DNA of 64,000 nucleotides. Origin: Isoperla grammatica (taxonomy: Eukaryota; Arthropoda; Insecta; Plecoptera; Perlodidae). The stretch covers positions 15,760,006 through 15,824,005 of the forward strand of contig OX246745.1 in assembly GCA_945910005.1 (NCBI GenBank), written 5' to 3'. Below the pieces are notes generated by a model. The model worked only from the letters and a program-made list of their open reading frames with translations. It did not search any database and was not told the origin of the DNA. How positions within the stretch are numbered: the stretch's first letter is position 1; every line of letters begins with the position of its first letter. Shown piece by piece: positions 35,101 to 46,294 of the stretch. Position numbers and translations under genes: made by a program.

Positions 35101-36566
35101 AATGTTGGCGTGTAGACGAGCTATCTGAATACAACAAGATATGCCATACATTGAGAGCAGTGTGTTATTATATACCAGTGTAAGCAATGGGATTTCCATC
35201 AGGTGGTGTGGCGTACGTAGAACGTCGGCGCTTCGAGTGCTTAAGGTCTGGGGTTCGAGACCCGTTACACCCACACTTTTTTTCTCACCATATTCACACA
35301 TTTATATCAATACATCAACGTGAATGGACACGGTTTATTTTTTAACCGTCAAACGGCTCGTTGTTTCCACAAACGATTTACGGTTTCGCGATCAACCAAT
35401 CAATCAATACGATCTGATGATAAAAACTCCGAAAATTGAAAAAAATAAAGGCGTTTTTTTCTCAATTTTCGGAGTTTTTTTATCTTCAGATCGTATTCTT
35501 GGATGTTTTTAAATCCAATATGACCATTTGTTCGTAAATCCATCTTCGTTAGGTGTTAGAATTACAATAAGCATGAATCGAGATACATACATGCATTCAT
35601 TGAGAGCAGTACAATATGTACCAGTCTCAAGCGCTACAACTTCCATCGAGTGGTGTGGCGTAGGCAGTAGCGACGCCGACTAGTGTTTTCGCGGTCCGGG
35701 GTTCGAGACCCGTTACCGGCAAACTTTTTTTCTTCCATATTCAGATCAGAATAGTTGAGAAGGGTTTACTAAGGGGAAATTTTTTTTTCAAGCGCTCGTA
35801 GCAAAAAAACGGGTAGTCCAAATTTGATTTTTTATTTTTTTTATTTTTTTTGCGTTAATTATCTAGACATCCTGTAAACGAAAATATGCTGGGGGTCATA
35901 CTAACGGAGATACAGGCGCCCAAAATTTCAAATTTTGTCTCAGACGAGCACAATCGGAGAAAAATGAAATTTTTATTTTTTTTTATTTTTTTAAAAATAC
36001 GAAACATATCAAGAGAGCAATGAATAAGAAGGAACTGACAACCAAAAAATTCTATCTTAAACCGTTTACCCGTAAAAAAATAAAAACCTCAAAATATCTA
36101 CTATTTTGGTTACCTGAAGTTGGCGTCGCCTCACCACGACCTGTGCAAACCGACGCTACCGACGCTCATACTACGTCACCAAGGATTCTTACTGACCTTA
36201 AGTTCGACGCTACGACTAACTAGGTACCACCGTTCACCCACAATCGGTACCGAAAGTGGAACTTGACGAGAAAATCGTTGAAATGTCGGCGACGCCTGAC
36301 GTCGTTCACAACAAACATAGCAAGACAATGATTTTTTTCAAAGTAGACAATTTTCAGATCTACCTTTGGAATGAACTTTAAGATCGCTACAATAAACAAT
36401 ATAGCCGTAAAGAATATAATTCTAAAAAACAGAGTGTATTTGAGCACGTCTTTGACGACGCGTAGCGTCTCTTGTTAAAGGGTTAAGAAAATAATGATTA
36501 GAGTTTCTCCATTGAACATTCTTACTCTATACATGAAACATGTTAATGTTTGCCTTGCATTAACAG
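32149..36566. repeat. Higher-order repeat copy 4 (A-B-C, 4418 bp)
   Basis: A is 32149-33595, B 33596-35079 and C 35080-36566. The A monomer shares a private T-to-C change (position 32164) with the A monomer at 24800 (position 24815), which shows they share recent ancestry. Confidence 0.9.
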
Positions 36567-38105
36567 TTAGCCGAGGAAACATGTTTTAATGTTGGCGTGT
36601 AGACGAGCTATCTGAATACAACAAGATATGCCATACATTGAGAGCAGTGTGTTATATACCAGTGTAAGCAATGGGATTTTCATCAGGTGGTGTGGCGTAC
36701 GTAGAACGTCGGCGCTTCGAGTGCTTAAGGTCTGGGGTTCGAGACCCGTTACACACACTCTTTTTTTCTCACCATATTCACACATTTATATCAATACATC
36801 AACGTGAATGGACACGGTTTATTTTTTAACCGTCAAACGGCTCGTTGTTTCCACAAACGATTTACGGTTTCGCGATCAACCAATCAATCAATACGATCTG
36901 ATGATAAAAACTCCGAAAATTGAAAAAAAATAAAGGCGTCGTATTCTTGGATGTTTTTAAATCCAATATGACCATTTGTTCGTAAATCCATCTTCGTTAG
37001 GTGTTAGAATTACAATAAGCATGAATCGAGATACATACATGCATTCATTGAGAGCAGTACAATATGTACCAGTCTAAGCGCTCCAACTTCCATCGAGTGG
37101 TGTGGCGTAGGCAGTAGCGACGCCGACTAGTGTTTTCGCGGTCCGGGGTTCGAGACCCGTTACCGGCAAACTTTTTTTCTTCCATATTCAGATCAGAATA
37201 GTTGAGAAGGGTTTACTAAGGGGAAATTTTTTTTTCAAGCGCTCGTAGCAAAAAAACGGGTAGTCCAAATTTGATTTTTTATTTTTTTTATTTTTTTTGC
37301 GTTAATTATCTAGACATCCTGTAAACGAAAATATGCTGGGGGTCATACTAACGGAGATACAGGCGCCCAAAATTTCAAATTTTGTCTCAGACGAGCACAA
37401 TCGGAGAAAAATGAAATTTTTATTTTTTTTTATTTTTTTAAAAATACGAAACATATCAAGAGAGCAATGAATAAGAAGGAACTGACAACCAAAACATTCT
37501 ATCTTAAACCGTTTACCCGTAAAAAAATAAAAACCTCAAAAAATCTACTATTTTGGTTACCTGAAGTTGGCGTCGCCTCACCACGACCTGTGCAAACCGA
37601 CGCTACCGACGCTCATACTACGTCACCAAGGATTCTTACTGACCTTAAGTTCGACGCTACGACTAACTAGGTACCACCGTTCACCCACAATCGGTACCGA
37701 AAGTGGAACTTGACGAGAAAATCGTTGAAATGTCGGCGACGCCTGACGTCGTTCACAACAAACATAGCAAGACAATGATTTTTTTCAAAGTAGACAATTT
37801 TCAGATCTACCTTTGGAATGAACTTTAAGATCGCTACAATAAACAATATAGCCGTAAAGAATATAATTCTAAAAAACAGAGTGTATTTAAGCACGTCTTT
37901 GACGACGCGTAGCGTCTCTTGTTAAAGGGTTAAGAAAATAATGATTAGAGTTTCTCCATTGAACATTCTTACTCTATACATAAAACATGTTAATGTTTGC
38001 CTTGCATTAACAGTTAGCCGAGGAAACATGTTTTAATGTTGGCGTGTAGACGAGCTATCTGAATACAACAAGATATGCCATACATTGAGAGCAGTGTGTT
38101 ATCTA
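36567..38105. repeat. Last A monomer and truncated next copy
   Basis: A complete A monomer (36567-38013) is followed by about 90 bp of the next monomer. Near-identity ends abruptly at about 38103 inside module 1, where a diverged homologue of the module takes over. Confidence 0.85.
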
Positions 38106-38300
38106 CCAGTAAAAGCAACGCTGGGTCCATCGTGTTCCATAGCGTTCGCAGTACCGCAGTGGCTTCGAATACTTGAGGTCTGGGGTTCGAAACCCATAAC
38201 CCCCAATTTTTTTTCCCACCATATTCACACATTTTTGATCATTTATATCTCAATTTGAGTGAGTTTTTATCATCAGATCGTATTCTTGGATATTTTTTTT
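38106..38300 (+). repeat. Diverged module 1 plus hairpin arm at the right array edge
   Basis: Similarity to module 1 continues at lower identity: B box GGTTCGAAACC at 38184-38194, a T8 run at 38207-38214, then CACCATATTCACACATTT. The sequence then jumps to a hairpin-arm copy (TTTTTATCATCAGATCG, TATTCTTGGAT, about 38262-38292) with the DNA in between missing. It looks like an old relative of the monomer outside the homogenised array. Confidence 0.7.
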
Positions 38301-41300
38301 TTTTGCACTAAAGAGATGTAGCAGACATGAGACTAAAATATGGTACCGGTGACGTCTAATGGAAAGGAATAGGCCAATTCTGGAATTTTGGCAAATTGAA
38401 TGAAAAGCCAAAATGGTATGCTTTTATCAAATTATTTATTTCCTAAAGTTAACAATTGGGTTTGGTCACAATTTTCGAGTATCTAATCATTATACACAAT
38501 ATTGTAGTAATGAGCAATTTAAATGGAATTTCAATAAACTCAATATCACCAGATTTGTCTCTATTGTACAACTACCCACAAATTACTGTACTTGCAAATG
38601 TCATGGTCATTTTGCAATTGATTTGGTTGAATTTCTTGCATTCCCGTTGCACACAATCAAACTGTTATTTTAGTGCAATTTGCCATGCAAACTATGCGAT
38701 TCAATCAAGCCTACAGTTACTATTTGAGCCACCCTATCTTGTATTTAGTACCATATTTCCTAACAAGAGTTCAAGCCATATCAAACAGCTTGTTAACAAG
38801 ATAACAATAGTAAAGAAACTAGGCACACGCATACTCTAAGAATACACAACCTCACTTCCATCCAATAACAATGGACCAGTATTTCTGAGCAGTAGCAGTA
38901 ATAATACATACTGTAGTTTCACAAATCTCAACCTTGCACTTCTAGTGATTAAAGGTATCCAAATATTTTCTCAATTTTAACTCTAAAATCATTTCAGGAT
39001 ATGTTATTTCAAATATTTAACTTCAGTTACCATCCTAACATTGTAATCTCTGTGGGTTTTTTTTAACGTCAGCACAGCTAAAATATTTGTGCATTTAAAA
39101 CATATGATACAGTAAACTCACTCAAAATGGTACACAGACAAGTCATGTGCAAAAATAAAATTGTAATATCATTATTTATGGGAAACCACATAAATTTAAA
39201 CATTGACCAATACATGTAATGTGCGATGCCAGAATGTTATAACACTATCTTTTTGTTTTTATAAATCAAGTTAAAACTTGATATGTTTAAAAACCTATGA
39301 CTAAAAAATAGTTGTACAATATGATCAGGTTTCCCAACTTTGATTTCTTTGTTGTATACTGTGATTTTACTCAGAGCCAGCTGAAAGTACACTCTTTCCC
39401 AGAAATGTGGGCATACACATATCGTGGTCACAAATCAACCAACAATCCTGCTTATGTGAGCAATGCATGTAAAAGTAAAGAACACAAATCAAGTCCGGCA
39501 TTTTGTCTTGTGTATCGTATTGATATCCAGGACTAGTGACTACACACCAATCACTGAGATCAGAAATGATAATAGCAAGTCTCATAATTGTAAATTTAGT
39601 TTGTTACAATAACATGGAAAGTAATTTTGAAATCCTGATATGTATATAGCCTACAACTTGTGATTCAGTAACCTTGGTTGTAACAAGAATTGTGCGTACA
39701 TTGCATTGAGCTTTTCACGAGAGTACATCAGATCTGAAAGTGGTATTAACTTAGTTACAGGTTACTACTAAATATCATATCAACAATCCTAACATTGTTA
39801 TGTTAGGAAGGCCAAAAGGCTGACATGATGATTTAGAAAAAGGGTCATACTCATAGATTGGACTGTGATTGGGTATGTTTTCCCCAAATTATAACCTGTC
39901 ACCTAGCCCAAAAGTATATAAATCATTATCAATTTAAAATTAAATTAGGTAACCAAAGGTATGTTGGCATGTTAAATGTGTTCCTTATAACATATTCTGT
40001 TATACCTGTAACTCCAGTTTTCAATAAGCATACACTAAATATATGAAGAGCAACTAATTACTAATTAGGCTAGTTATATGAAAAATTACAACAAGATGTC
40101 AAAAATGCCATTCAAGAAGATTTTCCACAACTGAATAGCCCAGAAATGAGAAATAACTACACACAACATCATGTGGTATTATGTTTTGCCAGAAGAATTA
40201 TTAAAGTTAAAGCATATTCTATTAATTTTTGATTGCTATGTGCCACTCACTTACCCATGCAATGAATGCACAATGACAGGGGGTGCCTAACCCCATTTTT
40301 CTTTCTCCAAACCAAAACTTTAAGTATTTTTTTATAATGTGATAGACCTATATTATATTGCAAAAAATAATTTTAACACCAGTGACCCTTACAGAACACA
40401 CACAGATGTTAAACAATGGGGGTATCTAATTTAGCAAAGGGACAATGTTTCATAGAAAATATATGCAAATGCTGTACATCCAGATATACAGCATTTGTTT
40501 CAGGCAGCATATCCAGTAAAATGTATAATATGGACACTAATTACACAAACTTGAAGGAACTGAGCTAACTATGGCCTCACCTAGTACAGATACAAATTTG
40601 AATGATTGGCAAACTATCAAGTTTTTGGTTTGGAGATCCAGGTGTCAAATTAAATTGAAACTTAATGTACCCCTAGTCAATGTGACGTACAGCAGTTCTA
40701 CATCTACATTACACGAGTTCTAAATTGTTAATGCATTACCTTCATAATTGAAGCTACGCTTGACTTCAAACCTGTCGTAATAGGGAATTCAGTCAAGGTA
40801 ATAGGCATGGTTGCCATCCTAAAGACAAACTATAATATAATATTATAAGAATACGTCATATCATGAATAATACATACACAATACACTGGCATATTTAAAA
40901 GCAAAACATTACGAGCATGCATGCACGCATATATAATGTTGTGATCGTTTTTCAGATTTTCCACATTTATTATCATCGAAAAGGACCGACAGTCTTTGTG
41001 AACCATCATATTCACAGGTGGAGGTCTTTATGCATGCAAGCTACCGAGTACTACCGCAAGTGGTAGTACATATAAGTCATCGCCTTAGTATGTTCTGGCT
41101 TGTATTAACTCACAAGTTATTGAAACTTTGGATTGACGGTCTTGAAACAGTAAATGCAAAAAACCTGAGAAACAACTACTGTACAGGTCGACAAACATTT
41201 CCGTCAGCAAAAACTACTTTATAACAAGATATACTATGCACTAACCCAACATGTCAACAAAGGCAATAAGGCTGCTCTCACATGAAAGCTTAGTACCTGT

Positions 41301-43118
41301 GTACTATAATATCTAATGAAATATTGTACGTAATTGATAAAAAAATGTATCTTGAAGACAACTTATGATATTTTAAAATTTTAATATATTAATATCAATG
41401 TTGTAATATCATTTCATTTATACAATAATAACAAATACATGTTGTACACTGTACAAAGAGAACAAAGTGTCCCATTACTATGCTAAAAGTACTGTTTTAA
41501 AAAAGAAAATTGCAATACAATTAAGCAAAAGTGGCAAATATCATCATAATGCATAGGTATAAAAAAGGCACTTGAAAAAAGGAAAAGATTAACTGCAGAG
41601 CTGCATAACTAATGTGAAGTGGTACTTGACTAGAATAACATTTATTACTGGTATTGAATTAGATTCGCAACACTCCTTCAACAATCCCCTTATCACAGTC
41701 ATTGACTACGATCAACACACAGCAATCAAGTACAGACTGGCTATTGGCAATATTTCGACTTGGTTGGAAATCGTATTTGAAATACATGAAAAGTAATTGG
41801 AGACCACTTGGCATTTTAAAACACTAACCAAATTTATCAATACTGAGAATGTTTGATTATTATATTGATTGATTTAATCATATCATTGATTTCATTAAAT
41901 ACAAGAACACATTGCTGTATTACAACTAAAACCTGGTGAGAACGACGAATAGGTCCACTTAAAATAAAGAATTATATTTAACTAGATGTAAAATGTACAA
42001 GGAAGTTGCAATTAAAATGCAACATGTCTAATCCCATACCTTTGCCCACCGACATAAAACAATGCATAGCTGTGTGTGCACATAAAATAGGGTGGCAATC
42101 AGTGTAGTATGTTCTTGGTACAACATAGCTTTCAATATCTCAATTCTCAATGAATGTTAAAGGAACACTGGAAATTATTGGCCATGCCCACGATACAAGA
42201 CTCATTCTAAACAATGCTCTAGCTAATGTTAATGTTACGCTTCTCAAGACTGCAAACAGCGCAGCGGCTTAGAGATCATCCCACAACCCGTCGTTCTCAT
42301 CCTATAATTTTCTTTTCTATCACAATTTGGGAGATTTCATTACATATTACTGTAGATTTATTATGGTATGGGGAATAGTTTATGTTAAAAACCAATTGAA
42401 TGAATAGATTACTAATTAAATATTATACAGACCTAAATGATAGTAAATTGACATTTCTAGTGCAGTATTTTAAAGAGATTTCTCTGTTTCTGAAGAACAT
42501 ACTTAAATGTAAAATTATGACTATGAGTTAAAGTAGTTAAATAGGTTTAGTACGTTTACTGAAATCACATTTCATCATTAAGCTCTGCTCTGTATGAAGT
42601 TAGGGCTTAGGTTTTTTTTTTCAAATATCTGTTTTGCAGCATCACAAAAAGTAATTCTGCCATGCAAAATGATAAATACATAGGTAGTAGTAAAATGATT
42701 CAACGAAGTTTACTGTTCAGTTGTAACTGATTCAGCATTATTGAACATATGTAGAAGGTAAGCGTCACTAAAAGGCATTAGATATGTTCTACACTAATAT
42801 AATTTGTAAATGGTAATAAATTAATTTAATAAATATGTAGATATAAGACATCTATGTAAACATACATACACACATATAATAAATAGAAATAGGCAGGTAA
42901 TAAAGGGGACATTCTGCTGTTTTTGGCAAGAAGGCTATATCTGAGTGATGGCTTACAGCTGCAATTCTGAAGCTTCCTAACAGTGCACTGAGTACACAGA
43001 CCCCCATAAATGTATGCAAAATTTACAAATTTGAGGGGGGTGTGGGTAGTGGCAAGTCATATCAGAGCATAAATGGTACTGGTAGCGACAAATGCCAAAA
43101 GAGAGCTTGAATGTTACA
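38301..43118. other. Long AT-rich intergenic region, no gene recognised
   Basis: I found no splice-bounded exon or protein-like frame. The longest open frame (38456-38839, plus, 127 residues) has biased composition, lies in AT-rich DNA and resembles nothing I know. Part of the right side could be 3' UTR or flank of the minus-strand glucuronosyltransferase gene, but no transcript end can be placed. Confidence 0.5.
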
Positions 43119-43126
43119 GTGCACAC

Positions 43127-44090
43127 CAGAGGCGGATGTATAGATCGTGAGGCCCTGCGTGCAGCCCTTTCGGAGGCCCTATTCAGTACGAAAAGGTAAG
43201 GTGGGTACTGGGTACCAGTGGCGCCAGCGCAGAATTTCGCGACTTGTAAATAATCTGAACCACAACAAATCTAGCTTTTCGGCGTGCTTTAGTGGCTTTT
43301 CGTGTGCTGTCACCCGCAATACTGAGCTTTGAAACTACTATCCCTCGGATTTGTAATAATTACTTTATCAAATATAAACACAGCCTCATTGTTACAATGT
43401 TGAGTACCGTATATACAATATACACTGAACGGATATACAGTGACTTGCTTGCTCCAGTATGAGTATTGAGTAGGGTACCCAGAATTTCATCTTGAAGGGC
43501 TTCGTCGGGTGAATTGAGGTTGCTATTTTAAACATAGGTTGAAGGTATAGAGCCAGTCGCCAAAGGCGGAAAATTCTGCAAAATTGTCTTCACAAGAGTC
43601 TGGAAAATGACTTTAGACCAATTATCTTTGCATTCAGAAGGACCTTTTGTTGTTAATCGTTTAAACTAGAACCCTGGTTCGTCTGATAGATATAATGTAC
43701 AATTTACTCTTTATGCTATTGCTTACTTATTAGACAATTTTCATAGATTAATCTGGATTTTATATGCCTCCTCCAACCTCCCCCATTACTGGCGTAGCGC
43801 CAGTAATAGGTACCTTGTTGCAGTGTTTTTTTTTTTTTCGCAGTGGTAGGTACTTTGAAGGTAACGAACGAGCAGCACTGTAGAGCTTTTGGTAGCCAAG
43901 GTGAGTGGTATGTTAATCTGATGCTATAATAATACTGCATAATATTTTGTTTAGATTTAATTCAACATTGAAAGACTCGGAAAGTATTATCATTAGTATT
44001 TTAAATTTTGTAATTATTTTGTATTTCGGAGGCCCCTCAGTCACGCGGGGCCCTACTCCTGCGAGAACTGTACCTATAAATCCGCCTCTG
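43127..44090. mobile_element. Non-autonomous hAT transposon (964 bp)
   Basis: The termini CAGAGGCGGATGTATAG and CTATAAATCCGCCTCTG are inverted repeats of the hAT type (CAG start). The element is flanked by a perfect 8-bp duplication GTGCACAC (43119-43126 and 44091-44098), the hAT target size. No transposase is visible. Short open frames inside are not protein-like. An internal palindrome TTACTGGCG/CGCCAGTAA sits near 43790. The exact target duplication suggests a fairly recent insertion. Confidence 0.85.
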
Positions 44091-44338
44091 GTGCACACCC
44101 GTTGTACAAAACCATTGCTCGTTGGAATGTTCGAGAGAGTTACCACTTACCATAATGTAAGATGCGAAATTAATACAGTAGACAGTACGGATTTTTTAAA
44201 TAAAGTCAGAGGATACGAAGTTACATTGTTTCAGATACTGCTGTAGTACCAGTAAAACTGTATCTATGCACTCGGAATGATATTGTCTTTTAAAACTTGT
44301 CTTCATTTAATCTACAAAATCTGCAGATGCATTCATAT

Positions 44339-44674
44339 CAACCCTCCACAAATACATTAGTTGTCCATTTGCATCATTTAACATGTACTTGCAACGAGGT
44401 GAGTGACATAGCTGGGGTCAGGGACAAAGCCCCTGCCGCCGGAGGCAATTTCATCAAAGGCGAAAAAAATTTGTATCCTGTATTATGTTTAATGGCCTAA
44501 AACGCATTATGACTAGGTAATAATATCTTGTCGTAAAATACTATAAAACGAAAGTCAATACTGCATAGCGTATGATTAATGGGAAAATGGTACTTTCAGA
44601 TAGAACAAAGTTCACTTGCAAGCTATCAAGTCACTCGCAAGTTGCAAGCTAGCGAGTAGAATTTTGGAGGGTTG
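44339..44674. mobile_element. Possible small inverted-repeat element (336 bp)
   Basis: CAACCCTCCA at the left end and TGGAGGGTTG at the right end are perfect 10-bp inverted repeats, with weak continuation inward. The flanks show no clear target duplication, so the class and even the element status are uncertain. Confidence 0.4.
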
Positions 44675-46105
44675 ATTTACACCAATAATATCAATCAAAT
44701 TAAAGAACATTTCTGCCTGCTAGTTAAAGTGGCTTTACATTAAAAAATTTAATCATTCACATATTTACCAAGTTTTTTGTGTTCCATTATCACGATTTGA
44801 AAGTGTAAATGAAAGCGCGTGATTAATTTCATTTTGACTGAACTGCTGTACTATTTATACGAATGCAGACTACAGATTGTCTAGTTAACCTGAGAAAACG
44901 TGCTCCGATAACACATATTTGCCTGCGTCAAGTTGTTCACTTACTCGAGTCTACACAGTAGGCCCTAGTATATATACAAGAGATTCGTTTATGGTCTGGT
45001 CTGGTCTAAGATGCCCAATACTGCTCTATTTACTAAAGCACCAGCATTTTGGATTGTCTATGCACTGAATGATGCATAACTTATGCAAAATAATACTAGT
45101 ATGCAATAGGGCACATACAATTAGAAATTAAATAACCACTGCATGTTATAAATTGTATTCTACACATCATAAGAGTTGCAAGCCCTCCGTTTAGCAAAAG
45201 TAACCTCATAGGTATGTAATTATCATTGACAAGCATCAAGTGTGAATCTACTTGGCTACCTAATAAATATAATATACGTATATAATAATATATATATATA
45301 TAAGAGTTTTGATCATAGACACAACCATTCACTTACGATACTAAGTAATAAGTACTACAGTATTTTTAAAAATCAATTCAATAACTAAAAATATTTACTA
45401 AAAACCAAAAACTAATTCTATAAACTGGTTGGATTTTCTACATAGGCCTACTGTATGCCATAGTATGTAGATGAGGTTCATGTCTTTTATCAACAAAATG
45501 CCAAGTGGTATAAGGACTTAGGAAGAGAGATGCAAAGTACAGCCTGAAATACCTTGGGAAATAACATTCTATTAGAATAATGGAAACTCGGGCAGAAAAG
45601 TAGCAATGAAGGAAAGATTGTAACTAGCTACGGTAGCACTGATTTGTGTTGTAGCTAATGTGTTGTAACTAATTCTGACCAAAATGCAATGTCAACCACT
45701 AGATACAACACTTATTCGGCGATTTTTCCAAGAACCCTACAATACATTCTTTTAACAGTGTGTCAGTAGTCATTACTTACAAACTTTAATATGATTAAAC
45801 TAGCGGAGATGTAAATGGTAACTTTAGATGTGTCGAATAAAGCAATTTGCTTCTATAATTAATATGTGTTGCTAGCTTTTCAGTGAACCTATCAGTTGAC
45901 ATTCATCTTATGGTGCTATACCAGGAAAGCTGCTGGGTACCCTTTTCCTGTCAATATGAATGTTAGCAAGGAATTTCCCACACTTACTAATTTGTTCATG
46001 GTTATTTAGTTAGGTAACCATATGAACTAAGAAACCCAATATTCCAGAAGAAATACAAATAGCCAATCTGCTCTTGAGATACAACCAAAATAAATCAAAT
46101 ACAAA
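44675..46105. other. AT-rich spacer downstream of the glucuronosyltransferase
   Basis: No gene was recognised. A short (TA)n tract is at about 45287-45302. The stretch next to 46105 is presumably 3' UTR of the minus-strand gene, but no convincing polyadenylation signal could be assigned. Confidence 0.5.
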
Positions 46106-46294
46106 TTAGAGCGGTTGAGTATTTCCGTCTTTGGTTGTGATAAAACTCTTCACCCCTTTGCTTGGGCTAACAAATGCCATACCTAGATATTTAAGCTCTT
46201 CAAACAAGTCTTTCAGACTGCTGTCAAGATCCAGAGATCCGATGTTCATTGTCGGAGCCGGCGTTTTTGACGTTTGTGTGTGCCACACTAATAC
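46106..46294 (-). CDS. B3GAT-like exon 5 (VLVWHT motif and divergent C-tail)
   Basis: 189 bp including the stop (TAA, 46106-46108). It begins VLVWHTQTSK and then departs from the family: a DSSLKDLFEELKYLGM helix-like stretch and a tail ending GNTQPL. The acceptor is TTTGTGCAG. Confidence 0.9.
   Translation of the reverse strand, partial: VLVWHTQTSKTPAPTMNIGSLDLDSSLKDLFEELKYLGMAFVSPSKGVKSFITTKDGNTQPL

Larger units (their letters stand above)
8538..38105. repeat. Satellite array: 20 monomers of 1447-1487 bp plus a partial
   Basis: Taking TTAGCCGAGG as monomer start, copies begin at 8538, 10025, 11509, 12996, 14480, 15964, 17411, 18895, 20382, 21829, 23313, 24800, 26247, 27731, 29178, 30662, 32149, 33596, 35080, 36567 and 38014 (partial). 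Lengths are 1487, 1484, 1487, 1484, 1484, and from 15964 on 1447/1484/1487 in a repeating A-B-C order (period 4418 bp). Each monomer contains, in order: tRNA-like module 1, a small ACGGTT/AACCGT hairpin, the large hairpin, tRNA-like module 2, T-rich tracts, and about 500 bp of CpG-rich non-repetitive DNA. Identity between same-type monomers is very high by eye. Open frames of 60-75 residues recur with the period but are not conserved as genes: one is stopped at 12461-12463. Confidence 0.97.

Noticed and set aside
8538..38105. CRISPR array or bacterial tandem system
   Set aside because: The units are 1.5 kb with no short repeat-spacer alternation, and the neighbouring genes are spliced animal genes.
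9478..38232. Recurrent open frames of 60-75 residues in each satellite monomer on both strands
   Set aside because: They recur only because the monomers are near-identical. One is stopped at 12461-12463, they overlap the tRNA-like modules antisense, and the GLEPQTLSTRSADVLRTP-like translation is typical of reading a tRNA-derived repeat in reverse.
38456..38839. 127-residue open frame
   Set aside because: It is AT-driven composition with no domain, splice context or homologue that I recognise, and it overlaps another frame on the same strand.
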